A stretch of DNA of 64,000 nucleotides. Origin: Ascidia mentula (Eukaryota > Chordata > Ascidiacea > Phlebobranchia > Ascidiidae). Below, piece after piece: positions 25,504 to 37,800 of this stretch. Made by a program: the position numbers and the translations under genes. The DNA lies in assembly GCA_947561715.1 (NCBI GenBank), contig OX387201.1, forward strand, positions 2,498,001 through 2,562,000. Reading direction: 5' to 3'. The notes beneath the pieces were generated by a model, which had not been told where the DNA came from, did no database searches, and saw nothing but the letters and a program-made list of their open reading frames with translations. Numbering within the stretch: the stretch's first letter is position 1; each line of letters opens with the position of its first letter.

Positions 25504-28500
25504 TTTTCGTCTTTATGTTGATAGAGATTTTGGTTCAGGCGCAAAGTACAACAGGTAAGTGTATCACTAAGCGAGATGTTTTGTAATTAAATTACTACTT
25601 TTAACGAAGCGCAAAGTTACATTTCTTCTTGGCCAATTGGACCAGTGTACATGACGTTATATTTGACTTGTTTAATTCGCGAAAGAATCTTTTGCGCAAA
25701 TCTGCTACGTGGAGAGCGCATTAAGTACGGTTAGAGTGAAGCAGCAGCCCATGTTGTAATGAAAAGCTTTTTTAGAATTAGCTCAAGCGACAAAGAGCTT
25801 CGGTGTCACGTTTCAACGTTTATCTGGTTTAAAAGTTCCTGGACTTAACACCATTTACAGCTAATCACATGCACTATTATCAACATCTTTCTACATGCGG
25901 GCAAGCCAAATATCGAACAACTATTAGAGCCCAGTAATTTCATAAAAAATTAACTGAAATCTAATAAACAGAATGCTGAGCTTTCTAAAATGTGGTGAAG
26001 GTTTTTTTTCCTTTACAGGCATACAATCAATAAACATTAATGACCAATCAACAAACGGATTTCTTGTGGAATTTACTCCTGTTTTAAATGCTACCTTTTA
26101 CAATATATCTGTGGAAGCAATTCACAGTCCAATCGACCACACAAGAATTTCATCTACATTCACAAGTGCTAGAGTAAGAATTTAAAACAAATACAGTTTT
26201 AACAAATAATCCTTAAAAATCAAACAACAATTCTTTTGCTGGTTTAATTCAAATACATAAAATGTACAAACGTTTATTAGTTGCAGATAGGATGCTTACA
26301 CTTTTTTATTGATTGTTCGGTCCATTTAAATATTGTTGGAAAATGTTTGACTTTTATATTTATAAATTTACCATTTAACTTACACATTTGTACCAAGTAT
26401 TAATTATGTCATTAAAACAAACAAAATAACTTTTGTGGCACATATACATGCATTTTGCTGTTTTTTCCTAATAGATATCAGGTAAGATGAGTAATATTCT
26501 GTACAAAATAACTGTCACTGCAATCAATGGTAGTATCATCTCAAGTGCCCAAACAACTGCCAGAACAGGTTTTACTTTTTAAAGAACTATGCAACAAATA
26601 TTTGAAGTACAAAATTAATATTTTTAGCACCAAATGGAGTAGAAGTTTTGTCATACATACCAACACCAACATTCGTCACTATATTTTTGGAGCAAATTCC
26701 GGGAGTTACTGCTTATGAAGTGGAAGTTACAAATGCAAACAATACTGATGACACAAGAGTAGTTGCAGTACCTGATGATGTTGTTGAATCATATTACATA
26801 TCAACGTGGGTAGTTTGTTAAATTTAGTGGTAAAGGTAATTACAGGTGTATATTTCTTAAACAGGGTTCTGAACCTGATGCCAAACACCAGGTATTCTGT
26901 AAAGGCAAGAGCATCTCAAGTTGCAGAACTTGCATACAATTCTACCCAAAGTCCTTATGGTGCAGTCTACACTGTTGTAACAGGTGCAAAGTTACTTTTC
27001 AACTTTTGCTGAGATTTTATGCAAAAAAGGGCAACATTTAGCAATTTAACTATGTTGTAGCGTTAAGTCGAGGTAAATATTGGAAAAAAACAAATTACCG
27101 ATATTTCTGAATAAACATATTGTTATTTTTAAAGAAAACAGTAAATATCCACAATTACTGCAGCTGTGGTGTGACTTACAATGATCTTGTCAGCTGAACA
27201 GCCATTAACACTTCCACTGTGGTGATTAAACATCCACCATAAACCATTAGATACGAAACTAGGTGTAACCCACTGGAAACAAACCAAGGCCAAGCAAAAG
27301 CTGAAAGCAACAAAGTCCTCTGGCTCCGCGGCACAAAAAATCATGGATAAGCAATAAAAAGCAAGATTGTTTTTTTTATAAAACTATAAAAAACATTATT
27401 GGCTCTTATTGCTTATCCACAATTAGGTTTGCTACAGGGTTCAGTAAACACTTAAAGCAACATTTTTGTCTGTCAAAAAAGGTGGTAACAAATAAAAAGT
27501 TTGTTTATGGCAGTAGTTATTATTTTTGTAGGGTTGTATTAGTCATGAAAAAGACCAATTTGCTAAATATCTTATTTATTGCAGATATGATATCAGTATT
27601 TGGGTCCGTCAACCTACTATCTGGTAATTGCACTACATCAAAAGAGGCAGATTTGGCTGCTTCTTATCGAACTCTTTTAAGCAATGTCGTGAAAGTAAAC
27701 GTGGTTCCACAACTAAGTTTGAATTCTTCAACTTGCCAACATGAAATATTCCTATCTGATCAAAACTTGCCACCTAATATTTCAGCTTTGGACTTGGCAA
27801 CTGTTAATGCATCACTCTATGCTAATTCAATTGTGAGGTTTGATGGTGAGTAAATCATTAGTGGATTTGCATTAATGGAACCACCAAAACTGAGTTTAAG
27901 TCAACATATATAAATGTATATATATGCAAAGTAAATGTAAAAGTTTAAACTTTTAGTAAAACATAATATCATTTTGTATTTATTATTACATATTGAAACT
28001 TAAAAAAATGCTTTTAAAAGAATCCCTTTACACAGTATCTCAGGATACAAATTACGGCATTTTGAGACCAACTGTCAATGAAAGACAAATTGTCTATGCG
28101 GATACATTGTGCATAAGCAGTGCAATGGAATCGTTGTCTCTTTACAACAAAAATGGTTTCATTGGAATTGGTTCCATTTTAAGTAATGATTCAAATGCAC
28201 AAAGTGTTAAAACTGTAAGACTGGATGACTCGAAAGCAGCTGGTAAGAATCAACAAAATACAATAAATAAACTTAATATATTTTATGGTACTTTATTGCT
28301 TGGGCCCTTGGTTTGTTAATTCTTTTGGCCTGTTAATTATATATTTGTGTATTTTTAGCATCCTTGGGATCGTTCAACTTTTCACTGAATAGAGGAAATA
28401 TATATGCAATTCACCAAGATTACTTAGTTGAACCTTGTAATGGATCAAATGCTGCCAATATTTATGACCGCCTGTTTTCATCAGAACTATCAACATCCAA

Positions 28501-30546
28501 TAACCAAGACAAATATTCGATTTTATTTACCACTAGTATGATTTTTGTTGTTCTTTAGATTTTTGATGAAATCATAATGGAAAACAATTTCTTGAATGTA
28601 GGACCTGCACAATTGGTGGATGCACATTTTAATGTGAATTCATATACGGGTAGCAATGCTCTTGTTATAACTTTCTCCTCCACTATTCTGCCTCGGGCCA
28701 CAATGTTTAACATAACTTTGAATGAAACAAGACGTGTTATAACAGAAAGCATGTTGGATAGTTCCAGTAACTACAAGGTATAATAAAGCATGAAAAATAA
28801 ATTTATATCTACAACTTGTCTTTACATGGTGTTTAGGTTGAGTTTGAAAACTTAACACCAGGTAGAAAATACCAAATAATGGTTTGTGGTTTTGCTCGAG
28901 CCGCTGGTGGAGAACTTCAGTCTACATGTTCTGAAACTTTTACTGCCGTTGTCGGTAAGTCAAAACAGTACTGTATTTGCAAAACATGTTCCTTGAAAAT
29001 CTACATTTATTAAAAGACGTCATAGAAATCAAACAGCAGTGCTAACATGCTTTTGTCTTATTATTTTAAACTTTGTGTTAACAGCATGTCAATCCGGGTT
29101 GGAATTGGGTGAGGATTCCTGCCAAGACGTCAACGAATGTTTGAATACATCCACCTGTGCTCAAACATATGACTGCGAAAACAGTTTTGGGAGTTTCACT
29201 TGTGTCTGTCCGCAAGGTTTCACAGAGTCGGGGTCGGTATGTGTGAACGTTAATGAGTGTACAACTGCCACGCACAACTGCACAGGCAACACAACTTGCC
29301 ACGACACACCTGGTGGGTTTGTGTGTTGCGACGTGGGCACATCATGGAACGAAAGCGTATGTGTTGGTGTTTGTGCCGACGTCATGTGTCCGGCTAACTC
29401 GTCTTGTAACCCAATCAACGGCAGTTGTCAGTGCAATGCGGGGTATGTCAACAACAGCGGCGTATGCAACGATGTGGATGAATGTACTCCACAAAACCCT
29501 TGTGGCAACGGCACATGTACTAACCATCAGGGCGGTTATTCTTGCAACTGCCATGCAGGGTTTACTGAACAGAACGGAGTATGTGTTGGTGTTTGTGATG
29601 ACGTCATGTGTCCGTCTAACTCGTCTTGTAGTCGAATCAACGGCAGTTGTCTGTGCAACGAAGGCTTTACTGGTAACGGTCAAACGTGCCAGTTAGTGGT
29701 ACCCGAGTGCCACTCTTGTACGTCTGTGTCATGTGACAACAGTACGAATCCCTGTATGTGCGGAAGTCATCTGTGTGCTCACCAGACCTTCTGCGCTCTG
29801 GAAACTTTGACATGCTTTTGTTCTGTAGCAGAACTCGCTATGGCAAACTTCAGCCGGTCACGCAAAACGTGCAAAACGAAATGCGGTAAGCTTTGGTCGA
29901 GAGGTTTGTTGCTTTTATTTAAATTTATCACTCACAAAGATAAGTATAGTAGGCCTACGTTAAAATTGAACGAACTATGTAACAGTCATAGATTTTGTTT
30001 TATATAAAAAAATGTCTTGTATAATTACGTCGGATAAAATGGGTTTATCAGTTGATTTCATCTCCATCTAAAAGTAACATTTCCAGATACGTGCACGTGT
30101 CCACTTGAAGTTACCGGTGTCTGTTCTTCAAGTGGCATCAGTTGCTCATACAATTGTGACCAAGACGTGGTTGCCTGCGACCGAATCGGCAATATTACAA
30201 GCTCTGGTGTCGAAAGGCCAACTTGTTTCTGTGTTGAAGGTTTGTTTCATTATAAAAATAATAACCAATCCTTGATGGACTAAATGCCTAACCGAAAAAT
30301 CGTTGGATAGCACTTCCATGTCCAATAACCATCGTATTATCGTCTGTCCTCATTTTTATCTTCAGAACTACCGTTAGCCCGTTTTAAGATGTATTAGAAT
30401 TTCACTTTAACTGTATTTCGTCTTCAGGTCCAAATCTAAACGTTGTGATAATAGTCGTCCCAATTGTGGCAGTCATTCTGATACTGGGAGTGTCCGTTCT
30501 AGCGGTGATACTTTGTCGAAGAAGGGAAAAAAAATACATCGCTTGA
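25500..30546 (+). CDS. Gene B: short-tailed membrane protein, A-type ectodomain with C-type EGF/membrane end
   Basis: Thirteen exons close in frame to 870 residues: 25500-25554, 26019-26173, 26475-26568, 26628-26805, 26865-26983, 27585-27845, 28036-28242, 28359-28535, 28602-28777, 28837-28954, 29085-29885, 30087-30239 and 30428-30546. Exon 1 is a signal peptide (MIFVFMLIEILVQAQS). Two FN3 domains, the CxHE module (CQHEIFLS), the Cys-pair module and a third FN3-like domain follow, closest to the A genes. Residues 514-780 hold about six EGF domains, then a six-Cys module, then a membrane helix (VVIIVVPIVAVILILGVSVL) and only CRRREKKYIA before the stop. From the EGF exon onward it resembles neighbouring gene C, not A2. 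There is no signalling motif in the tail and no charged residue in the helix. Function is inferred to be surface recognition or adhesion. Confidence 0.84.
27130..27430. repeat. Unidentified interspersed-repeat-like insert with 14-bp inverted repeat
   Basis: Within the intron of B between 26983 and 27585, the arms tggataagcaataa (27344-27357) and ttattgcttatcca (27406-27419) are perfect reverse complements. The preceding 200 bases look unlike the surrounding AT-rich intron (more GC, with a stop-free minus-strand stretch). It is probably a small transposon or SINE; family and borders are unknown. Confidence 0.4.
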
Positions 30547-31187
30547 AAATTTTGTCATTGCAAAAATTTTGCATTAATCTGCCAACATTGCATTTATTAT
30601 TTTTATTGCGCGTGTGTGTAAAACTATAAAACAATAAGTTGCAAAATTGTTCTCTACCAATACATTCATTGCAGCAACAATCAAACCAATTAGGTGAGAT
30701 TGCATCAAAAGTTTAGTCACAAAGTCAGCACCAGACATTTTTAAAAAATTTGCTCATAAACAAAACTGGTTTTATGTACAAAAAAGAAGCTGTATAATAG
30801 GCGGAAAAACGAAAACGAATATATATATAAAACCAACTCTCACCAGCAAACAACCAACAACACTATATATTTTCAGAAGCGTGCAAAGTGGGAAAATAAT
30901 TGGGTCAGAACGTGCGCAGAATGTAAATGAAAAAAAAACGAAAACTTGACATGTTTCTAGTTAGCTTCATTGTTAAACCAAAACATTGAAATTACTCAAG
31001 AATACTAGAATCGTCATTTATGCAAAGTAGCCTTATATTTTTTGATAAGCTGTAAATATCCAGGAGTTTGATGTAGCACATGGTTATAAAACACACATTA
31101 TACAATTAAGTATGAATATTGAGGTCTTGTCAAAATAAGTGCTTGCGTATTTACAAGTTACTGCTTGCATTTTTTATGGTTCGAAAC

Positions 31188-31193
31188 AATAAA
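31188..31193 (+). terminator. Candidate poly(A) signal of B
   Basis: The first canonical AATAAA after the B stop, about 640 nt downstream. A non-canonical AATAAG lies nearer, so the true end may be closer to the gene. Confidence 0.3.
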
Positions 31194-31437
31194 TTGTGAA
31201 GCAAATGTGGTTTGAAAAAAAAAAGGTGAATCACTAACGCAAGTGCACACTTTTACGCCAATTAATTTGTTACAAAGTATACCAGAATAATTTCTTTTAT
31301 AAAAGAAAAATTTCAGTACATGTGTTAGTGGTGTTGGTGGTTAACCACGGTACATAAACGCTCACATAATATAACGCTAATAAATTTCTTGGAAAACATA
31401 AACAAGGACTGCATTTGTCTGACGCGTGCACAGTTGT

Positions 31438-31443
31438 TTTATT
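31438..31443 (-). terminator. Candidate poly(A) signal of C
   Basis: AATAAA on the minus strand, about 97 nt downstream of the C stop codon, a typical distance for a short 3' UTR. Confidence 0.45.
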
Positions 31444-31539
31444 GCCTTCAAGAAATAAGACCGTTCCCTCGTAAACACCATCAAGGGTATTTCCTGAATG
31501 TTTCAGTTACATTAGTCAGGGCAGGGCTCTGCTAGTTGA

Positions 31540-31857
31540 TCAGACCGGCGACGATTCAATCTCGTTCTCGGACGCCAATATTTCTGCATACGGAGATTCA
31601 TCATCGAACAAATCCCCGTCCCTCCTTGGAATAGGGGGAGGGGTCTCCGCTCCACCGACCACGTCAGGTAAGTCTGATACGAAAGTTTCGTTTTCTACTC
31701 CTGGGTCCGAGGTTTTGAAGCTTGTCGGACTCTCAGAACCCACGGTGCCATCGTTGAATTCGCTCGCCAGAACGCTGCTTCCGTTGTTGCTCGAATAACG
31801 CCCAACGCCTCTCCTCATCCAGTATCTCATTCGGTTGTATACATTGTACTTTCCTCT
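31540..31857 (-). other. Cytoplasmic exon of C with ITIM-like and SH3-ligand motifs
   Basis: This exon encodes residues 1445-1549. It starts with a basic juxtamembrane stretch with several Tyr and Arg residues, then becomes acidic. PPPIPRR (residues 1517-1523, bases 31621-31641) fits the class II SH3 ligand PxxPxR. SPYAEI (residues 1532-1537, bases 31579-31596) fits the ITIM consensus [SIVL]xYxx[IVL], with Tyr1534 as the phospho-acceptor. In known receptors such sites recruit SH2 phosphatases. Neither A2 nor B has an equivalent exon. Confidence 0.7.
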
Positions 31858-34800
31858 CTGACAGCAGAAATGTGCATGGTCAGTGTTTGTGGTAGTTTTT
31901 TTTTATTACAATCTAACAACTAATTAATCACAATGTCACCAGGGAAATTATTTTCAGTACTTCATTTCCTATCACTCTACATATTGGACAACATTTAACA
32001 AAAACACATAAAAACAAAATAGGCTTGCTAAAACCTTGTTTGCATATTCATTAACTATAAAGGCATTTAAAACGAGACACTGTGGCAAAAAGTGCCATTA
32101 CCTGTTTTCGGCGCTGATAACTCCATACTAACACGATGAATATTATGAGCAGCAAAACCACTACTGCTGCGGGCACAACAATTCCAGCAAGGTTCACGCC
32201 AGCGTCTGGGTTTGCAAAGTTACAAATGCAGTTTTACCCTTTCGCATAAGCTAAGCTTTAATTTAAAAAAAAACTATTGACACTAATGTTCAGGCATCCA
32301 CGTCTTTTATTCAGGGCACCTAGGCTCATCAGACAGAATTTTAAAACAATTTTCAAAGATAAATTGTTTCATTGCCAGTACAAGCAGCTGTATAGTCTAA
32401 AGTTTACCGCAAACCGTTATTTTTACTGTTTTACAAAAACACATTGTATTTTTAATATGAACAAAATAGCCAACACAATGTTGGAAAACTTCATGCAGAC
32501 GTTTCGATTGTGTTCTACAATCATTATCAATGCAAATAAGGGCGATTGTAGATTTATTGATAAAGATTATCAATTGTATGGGCTATTTTGTTCATATTAA
32601 AGATGTACAAAACCGTGAGTTATGTTCCTATGTACATTGTATTTTATTATTTTACTTACCACATTTGCAGTTAGAACTGTTCTGGACAGGGATTGGAGCG
32701 GAGATTCCGGTACACACGATTTCATGTTCCGTGCAGTTGTACTTGCAAGCGAAGCTAACATTCTTGCAGTCGCCGGTGACTTCAACCGAGCACGTCATGT
32801 CGTCTAAAATTACGCACATAGTGTAAGATGAAGGAACGTTCATTTAAAAACCCAACTTTTCATCAGATTTTAACTACATTTCTGCTGCAGAATCTTTTCA
32901 AATGTTGAATACTTTTATTTTATGCAACACTCACCCAAGGTAAAGTTTGTCGCTGCAAATTGCACAGTTTGACAACTGCACGTTGATGTGCTCTGGTTGC
33001 AAAAGTGCTCAGAGGCACACAACTCATTTCCACAGAAGCAATCCTGAGCACCAGGGTGACATGGGATCGGCTGACAGGTGCCACCGTCGCCGGTAAAACC
33101 AGGGTTACATGTGCATTTGTAAGAACCGTGGCTGTTGTGGCACGTGGCATTTACGTGGCATGTTATCTGATTAAGACATTCATTGACGTCAAAACAGTTT
33201 CCATTGCCTGAGAAGCCAGTGTTGCAAGAGCATTCAATGTTTCCGTCGATGACAGTACAGTTGGCATTCGGGTAGCAAATATGTAGGTCCTTTGCGCACT
33301 GAGTACAATTGGTACCGTCACCCACGTAGCCCGAACTGCACTGACATCTCATCGCGCCGTTCACAACTTCGCAGGTGGAATTTACATGGCAGGTCTGCGT
33401 ACCACAAAGCAAGTTGCAAGTTTTGCCGTCGCTAGCGTAGCCTCCAGGACAAGAGCAATTGTAACTCCCAGGCAAATTGGTGCAAACGGCATTTTTGCCA
33501 CACGGCAAGGGTGTGGCTTCGCATTCATTATCATCCGAACAATTCCCGTTCGTTCCGTTATACCCACGTTTGCAAACGCAATCGCCGGTGGTGATGTTGC
33601 ACGTGGCGTTTTCAGCGCAAAGGAAAGCCTCGCATAGCTTGGTGCAGGTTGTACCGTCACCAGTAAAACCTGTGTTGCAAACGCAGGAGCCCTCGGAGTT
33701 GCAAGAAGCATTGCCGTTACAAACACCGCTACAAGCGGCAACACATACTCCGTTCTGTTCACCAAACCCCGCATTGCAGTTACAAGAATAATCGCCCTGA
33801 TGGTTGGTACATGTGCCGTTGCCACAAGGGTTTTGTGGAGTACATTCATCCACGTCGTTGCATACGCCGCTGTTGTTGACATACCCCGCATTGCACTGAC
33901 AACTGCTGTTGATTGGGTTACAAGACGAGTTGGATGGACACATGACGTTATCACAAAGATCAACACATACGCTTCCGTTCCATGACGTGCCCACATCGCA
34001 ACACACAAACCCACCAGGTGTGTCGTGGCAAGTTGTGTTGCCTGTGCAGTTGTGCGTGGCAGTTGTACACTCATTAACGTTCACACATACCGACCCCGTC
34101 TCTGTGAAACCTTGCGGACAGACACAAGTGAAACTCCCAGCAGGTTGGTTTTTGCATTCATATGTTAGATTGCAAATTGAGACGTTCAAACATTCGTTGA
34201 CGTCTTCACAGATTGTGTTGTTGTATTTATAACCTGAACCACAGACGCATCCATTCAAGGTACAAGTGGCATCTGTGGGGCAAGTCGGGTTACACGTGAC
34301 TCCTGAAATGAAACGTAAGTTCGATAATAAAATTCGACTTTAGTTTTTGTGTTATTGCAATAAACGCGGTTTCAATACCAAAGATAGTTTGTTTTTTTCT
34401 TCGGCTTAAGACTAGAGCTTAATGCGGTTTATGTTTAATCTGTCGTTACATAAACCATAAAAGGTTGCGTATTTTATGCAAATGTCAACGAATGTTTGCA
34501 AAACGCAGATCAATTGTTTCCTGCTACTGAACAAGGCAAAATCGCATCAAAAATAAACTTTCAACAACACTATACAAATAATAAACGTATAAAATCAGAT
34601 TAGTCCCGTTCGGCCTCAAGAGCACAAACATATTTTAACATACTGTGTTTGTAAATTAACACCACTCACCAACAGTGATGCTCCTTTCTCGTGGGTCGCT
34701 GCACCTTACTACGGTTGAACCTATACTAGAATCGTTGTTGCAAGCGAACACTTGAATGGAAAACGTCTTGTTCTGCTCCAAGGTTAATATCCGGAAAGAG

Positions 34801-37800
34801 GCTTGAAGGAAAAAAACAAGTTGCTTTTATTAGTTTGCTTACTCAAAGGTCTGATTTTGTAGATTTTGGAGTGAAATGCTAATTTTTATTACTTTTACAT
34901 GCGATGAAGACGAAATTTTTATAAAATGAAGTTAAATATAGTAAAGATTTCCCTTTTGGAAACGAGATAAATATATCAAAAGATAAAAACACACAATACA
35001 ACTGATCTAAATACGATAGTTGTGATCGCCAGGTAAAGGCCTGCGCAGTAGGGCTATCCTTGTCTGTCATGCGATTGCATGAAACACCTATGCGTTACAA
35101 ATGTTATGTTTCGAGTATTCTTGCATGATTTGGCGATCACTCGTGATTCTTACCAGTAGTGGTCTCAGTTAAGTTGAAGTCAGAAACAACAATTCGATGA
35201 AAATCTGCGCCTCTAGGTGGCGTCCATGAGACGTTAACCTGTGCTTGCGCCGCTTCAACAAGAGATACAACTTGAAGGTTGGTGACAGGAGAAGGACCTA
35301 AAAGAACTTGATGTCAACAAACGGTAAACTTACATTTAAAACCTCCTCTTGGTCAACCATGTGCCCGTCGTCAAAGAAAAATGTTGAAATATTATAATAT
35401 TATTCTGGCATTATGAAGTCAATGAAATGTATTATTTTGTTACGAAACACACTTGTTTGAAAAAGAATCGACGACTGACGATTTCCTGTGCCACCGAGAT
35501 TTTCAAAATATGCTTCTACCATGTATACTGTGGATGATATCAGATTTCCGACAGTTCCCTCGTTGCCATTGAACTGTTGAATATATGATAAATAATTACA
35601 AGAAATAATTTTTTTTAAATCCTTATTTTGTCCTTCAGCATTTACCACTGTGAGTGAAACACCAAGTTGGTGGTTTAAAATGAAACAAAGAATTTGCGCG
35701 AGTTTTTCACCAAAAGAGGAATGTTAAGTGTTTCACCATGAGACAGCTCGTAAAGATAAAACATTACATGGTAGACTGCATCGACAACAAATGAACTTTA
35801 GCAAAAACTCGACGAGGAAGTTTAGATCACCGCCACGACCCAATAATATAGTTCAGTCATTTCCTCGTACCCTTTCAGTCACTGAAACTGGTGTTGACCT
35901 TTTCTTGCTCGTTGGATTAAGGCTGATCACTAGTTGGGACCCCCCAGGAGTTGAAGACCAGTTAAACTTCGCAGAAATGTCACGAACTTCGATAACTTGA
36001 AAGTTTCCCACTTCTCCGGGTTCTGCAAATACAACAGATTAACAACACTTCAAAGGGACCAATAACTAAACTGAGATATGATGCAAACTTTCATCATTTT
36101 ACGACAAATATTGGACAAATCTTAACCGGAAAAGCTTGCGGACGGTTTTCGAGGACGTTTTTGCAACGAACCGTGAACAGAAAACGAAAAAAAATGTTCC
36201 TCTCCTTTGGTCCAGGTGCACCCGCAACCACGCGTGAATTGCTGTTGAACTGTCTCGTTTACAGCAGTGGAACTTCTTGTATTTAATTTGGAAAATAAAG
36301 GTTTCGCTTCATCTACTCGAGCGAGTAGCTTTGTGAGCCGAACAGGATATAAGGGTTTGGATTAAATAAACCACCCACGTATCGGTAAATGCATTGGGGC
36401 GTGAGCAACCAAAAAACGCGTGTTTCTCGTGTTATCGGTATTCGTGGATCGCCTGTTGCTATTACTGACAGGTCCAAAATCACATAACATTGGTCAACAA
36501 TTTATACAGCATTAGCAGATCTCATATTAAACTCAACATATCATTAACTTACGTGTATATTGGCTCGCTTTCGATGAAACATTTTTCCCCATGACTTTCA
36601 CTATGACCGAGTATTCAGTGCTGGGTTCGAGGCCGTCTGCAGTTGTCATGTTAGTCGATGCTGTTGAGAAACTCACTGGAGAGCCAACAGGAGTGACCGA
36701 AACCTGATCAAAGCAAAGAAAACATGAAGAACAAATCTTATTGTGGTTCTAATTATTGTTCTTCTGTTCAACCACAATTTTGTTGCAACCGACTTTGCGC
36801 ATTAGTAAAGAGCAAAGGCAGGGGTGTACAACTAAAGTAGTGGTACGACCTACATGTTTGTAGTACACTATCCATCGCATGCCAAACATTTCTGTGGTCT
36901 TTGTTTAGGGTGTGATATCCTAGAACCTGTTTGCAAAATCGCTCAATCGAAAACAACATATAATTAAGCACCACACTTGGAAAATGTTTTCTAACATTCC
37001 AGATGAAAAGACGCGTGCCATTTTTAATCCAATGCCGTGACAAATTTAGCACACGTGCCCTGCGTTGTGCAATCGCGAGTAAAAGGAATCTGGGCAAATG
37101 ATACGCAAGGACTGTGGACACTAACCTTGCAATGACACCCCACGGAACTGGGTCTTATAAAGTCAAAATTTTTGTGGCGATTATACCTAAATGGCACGCA
37201 ATTGTGAAAACTGGTACGAAATTTTGTCTAATGTTGTTAAAAAGTCTAATGTTATAGTGCATGCTGTTATAATTTTTTGCACATCAGACTTGCGCAGCTT
37301 TAATAAATCTCACATAGAAAAGCGGACTTAGAAATGCGCCATTCAAATACGAAAGTAAGCGACCAAAAATCATAGAAAGCTGCCCTGAGTGAGATAAGTC
37401 TTCACGGCGGAGGCTGACATCACCGTGACCGCGCACACTCAGTCATGCGAGACGGCACGTGAATTGACGATGCGTCATTTGGGAAAATTTTACGGTCTGG
37501 CGAAATTCGGCGGCCTCGCTATACGATGTACCGGGAATCGCTAAAGTAAATGGGCGGATCCAACACCTGTGTTTAACCAAATTTGGCAAATCCTGTTTAT
37601 GATATGAGTCAATTGCTTGCTGGTTTATGAAGTGCTGTCGTACAGTTCGTACATTTGCTGTTATAAACCGAATGAGGCATAATAAGGCAATACAGGTCAT
37701 TTGAAAACGTCACAAAGCCAAATATCATAGTTACCTCGTAAACAAGGTTGTCAATAGCATGCCACGTCACAACAAACGACGTTGTCATTACATTCAGAAA

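Larger units (their letters stand above)
30547..31539. other. Convergent 3' region between B and C
   Basis: About 1 kb separates the B stop (plus) and the C stop (minus). It should hold both 3' UTRs, which may approach or overlap each other. There is no further ORF of interest. Candidate AATAAA signals are listed separately. Confidence 0.6.

Noticed and set aside
33382-34074. A 230-codon minus-strand frame overlapping the C EGF exon
   Set aside because: It is out of frame with the EGF domains and has no domain features; the EGF frame explains the sequence.
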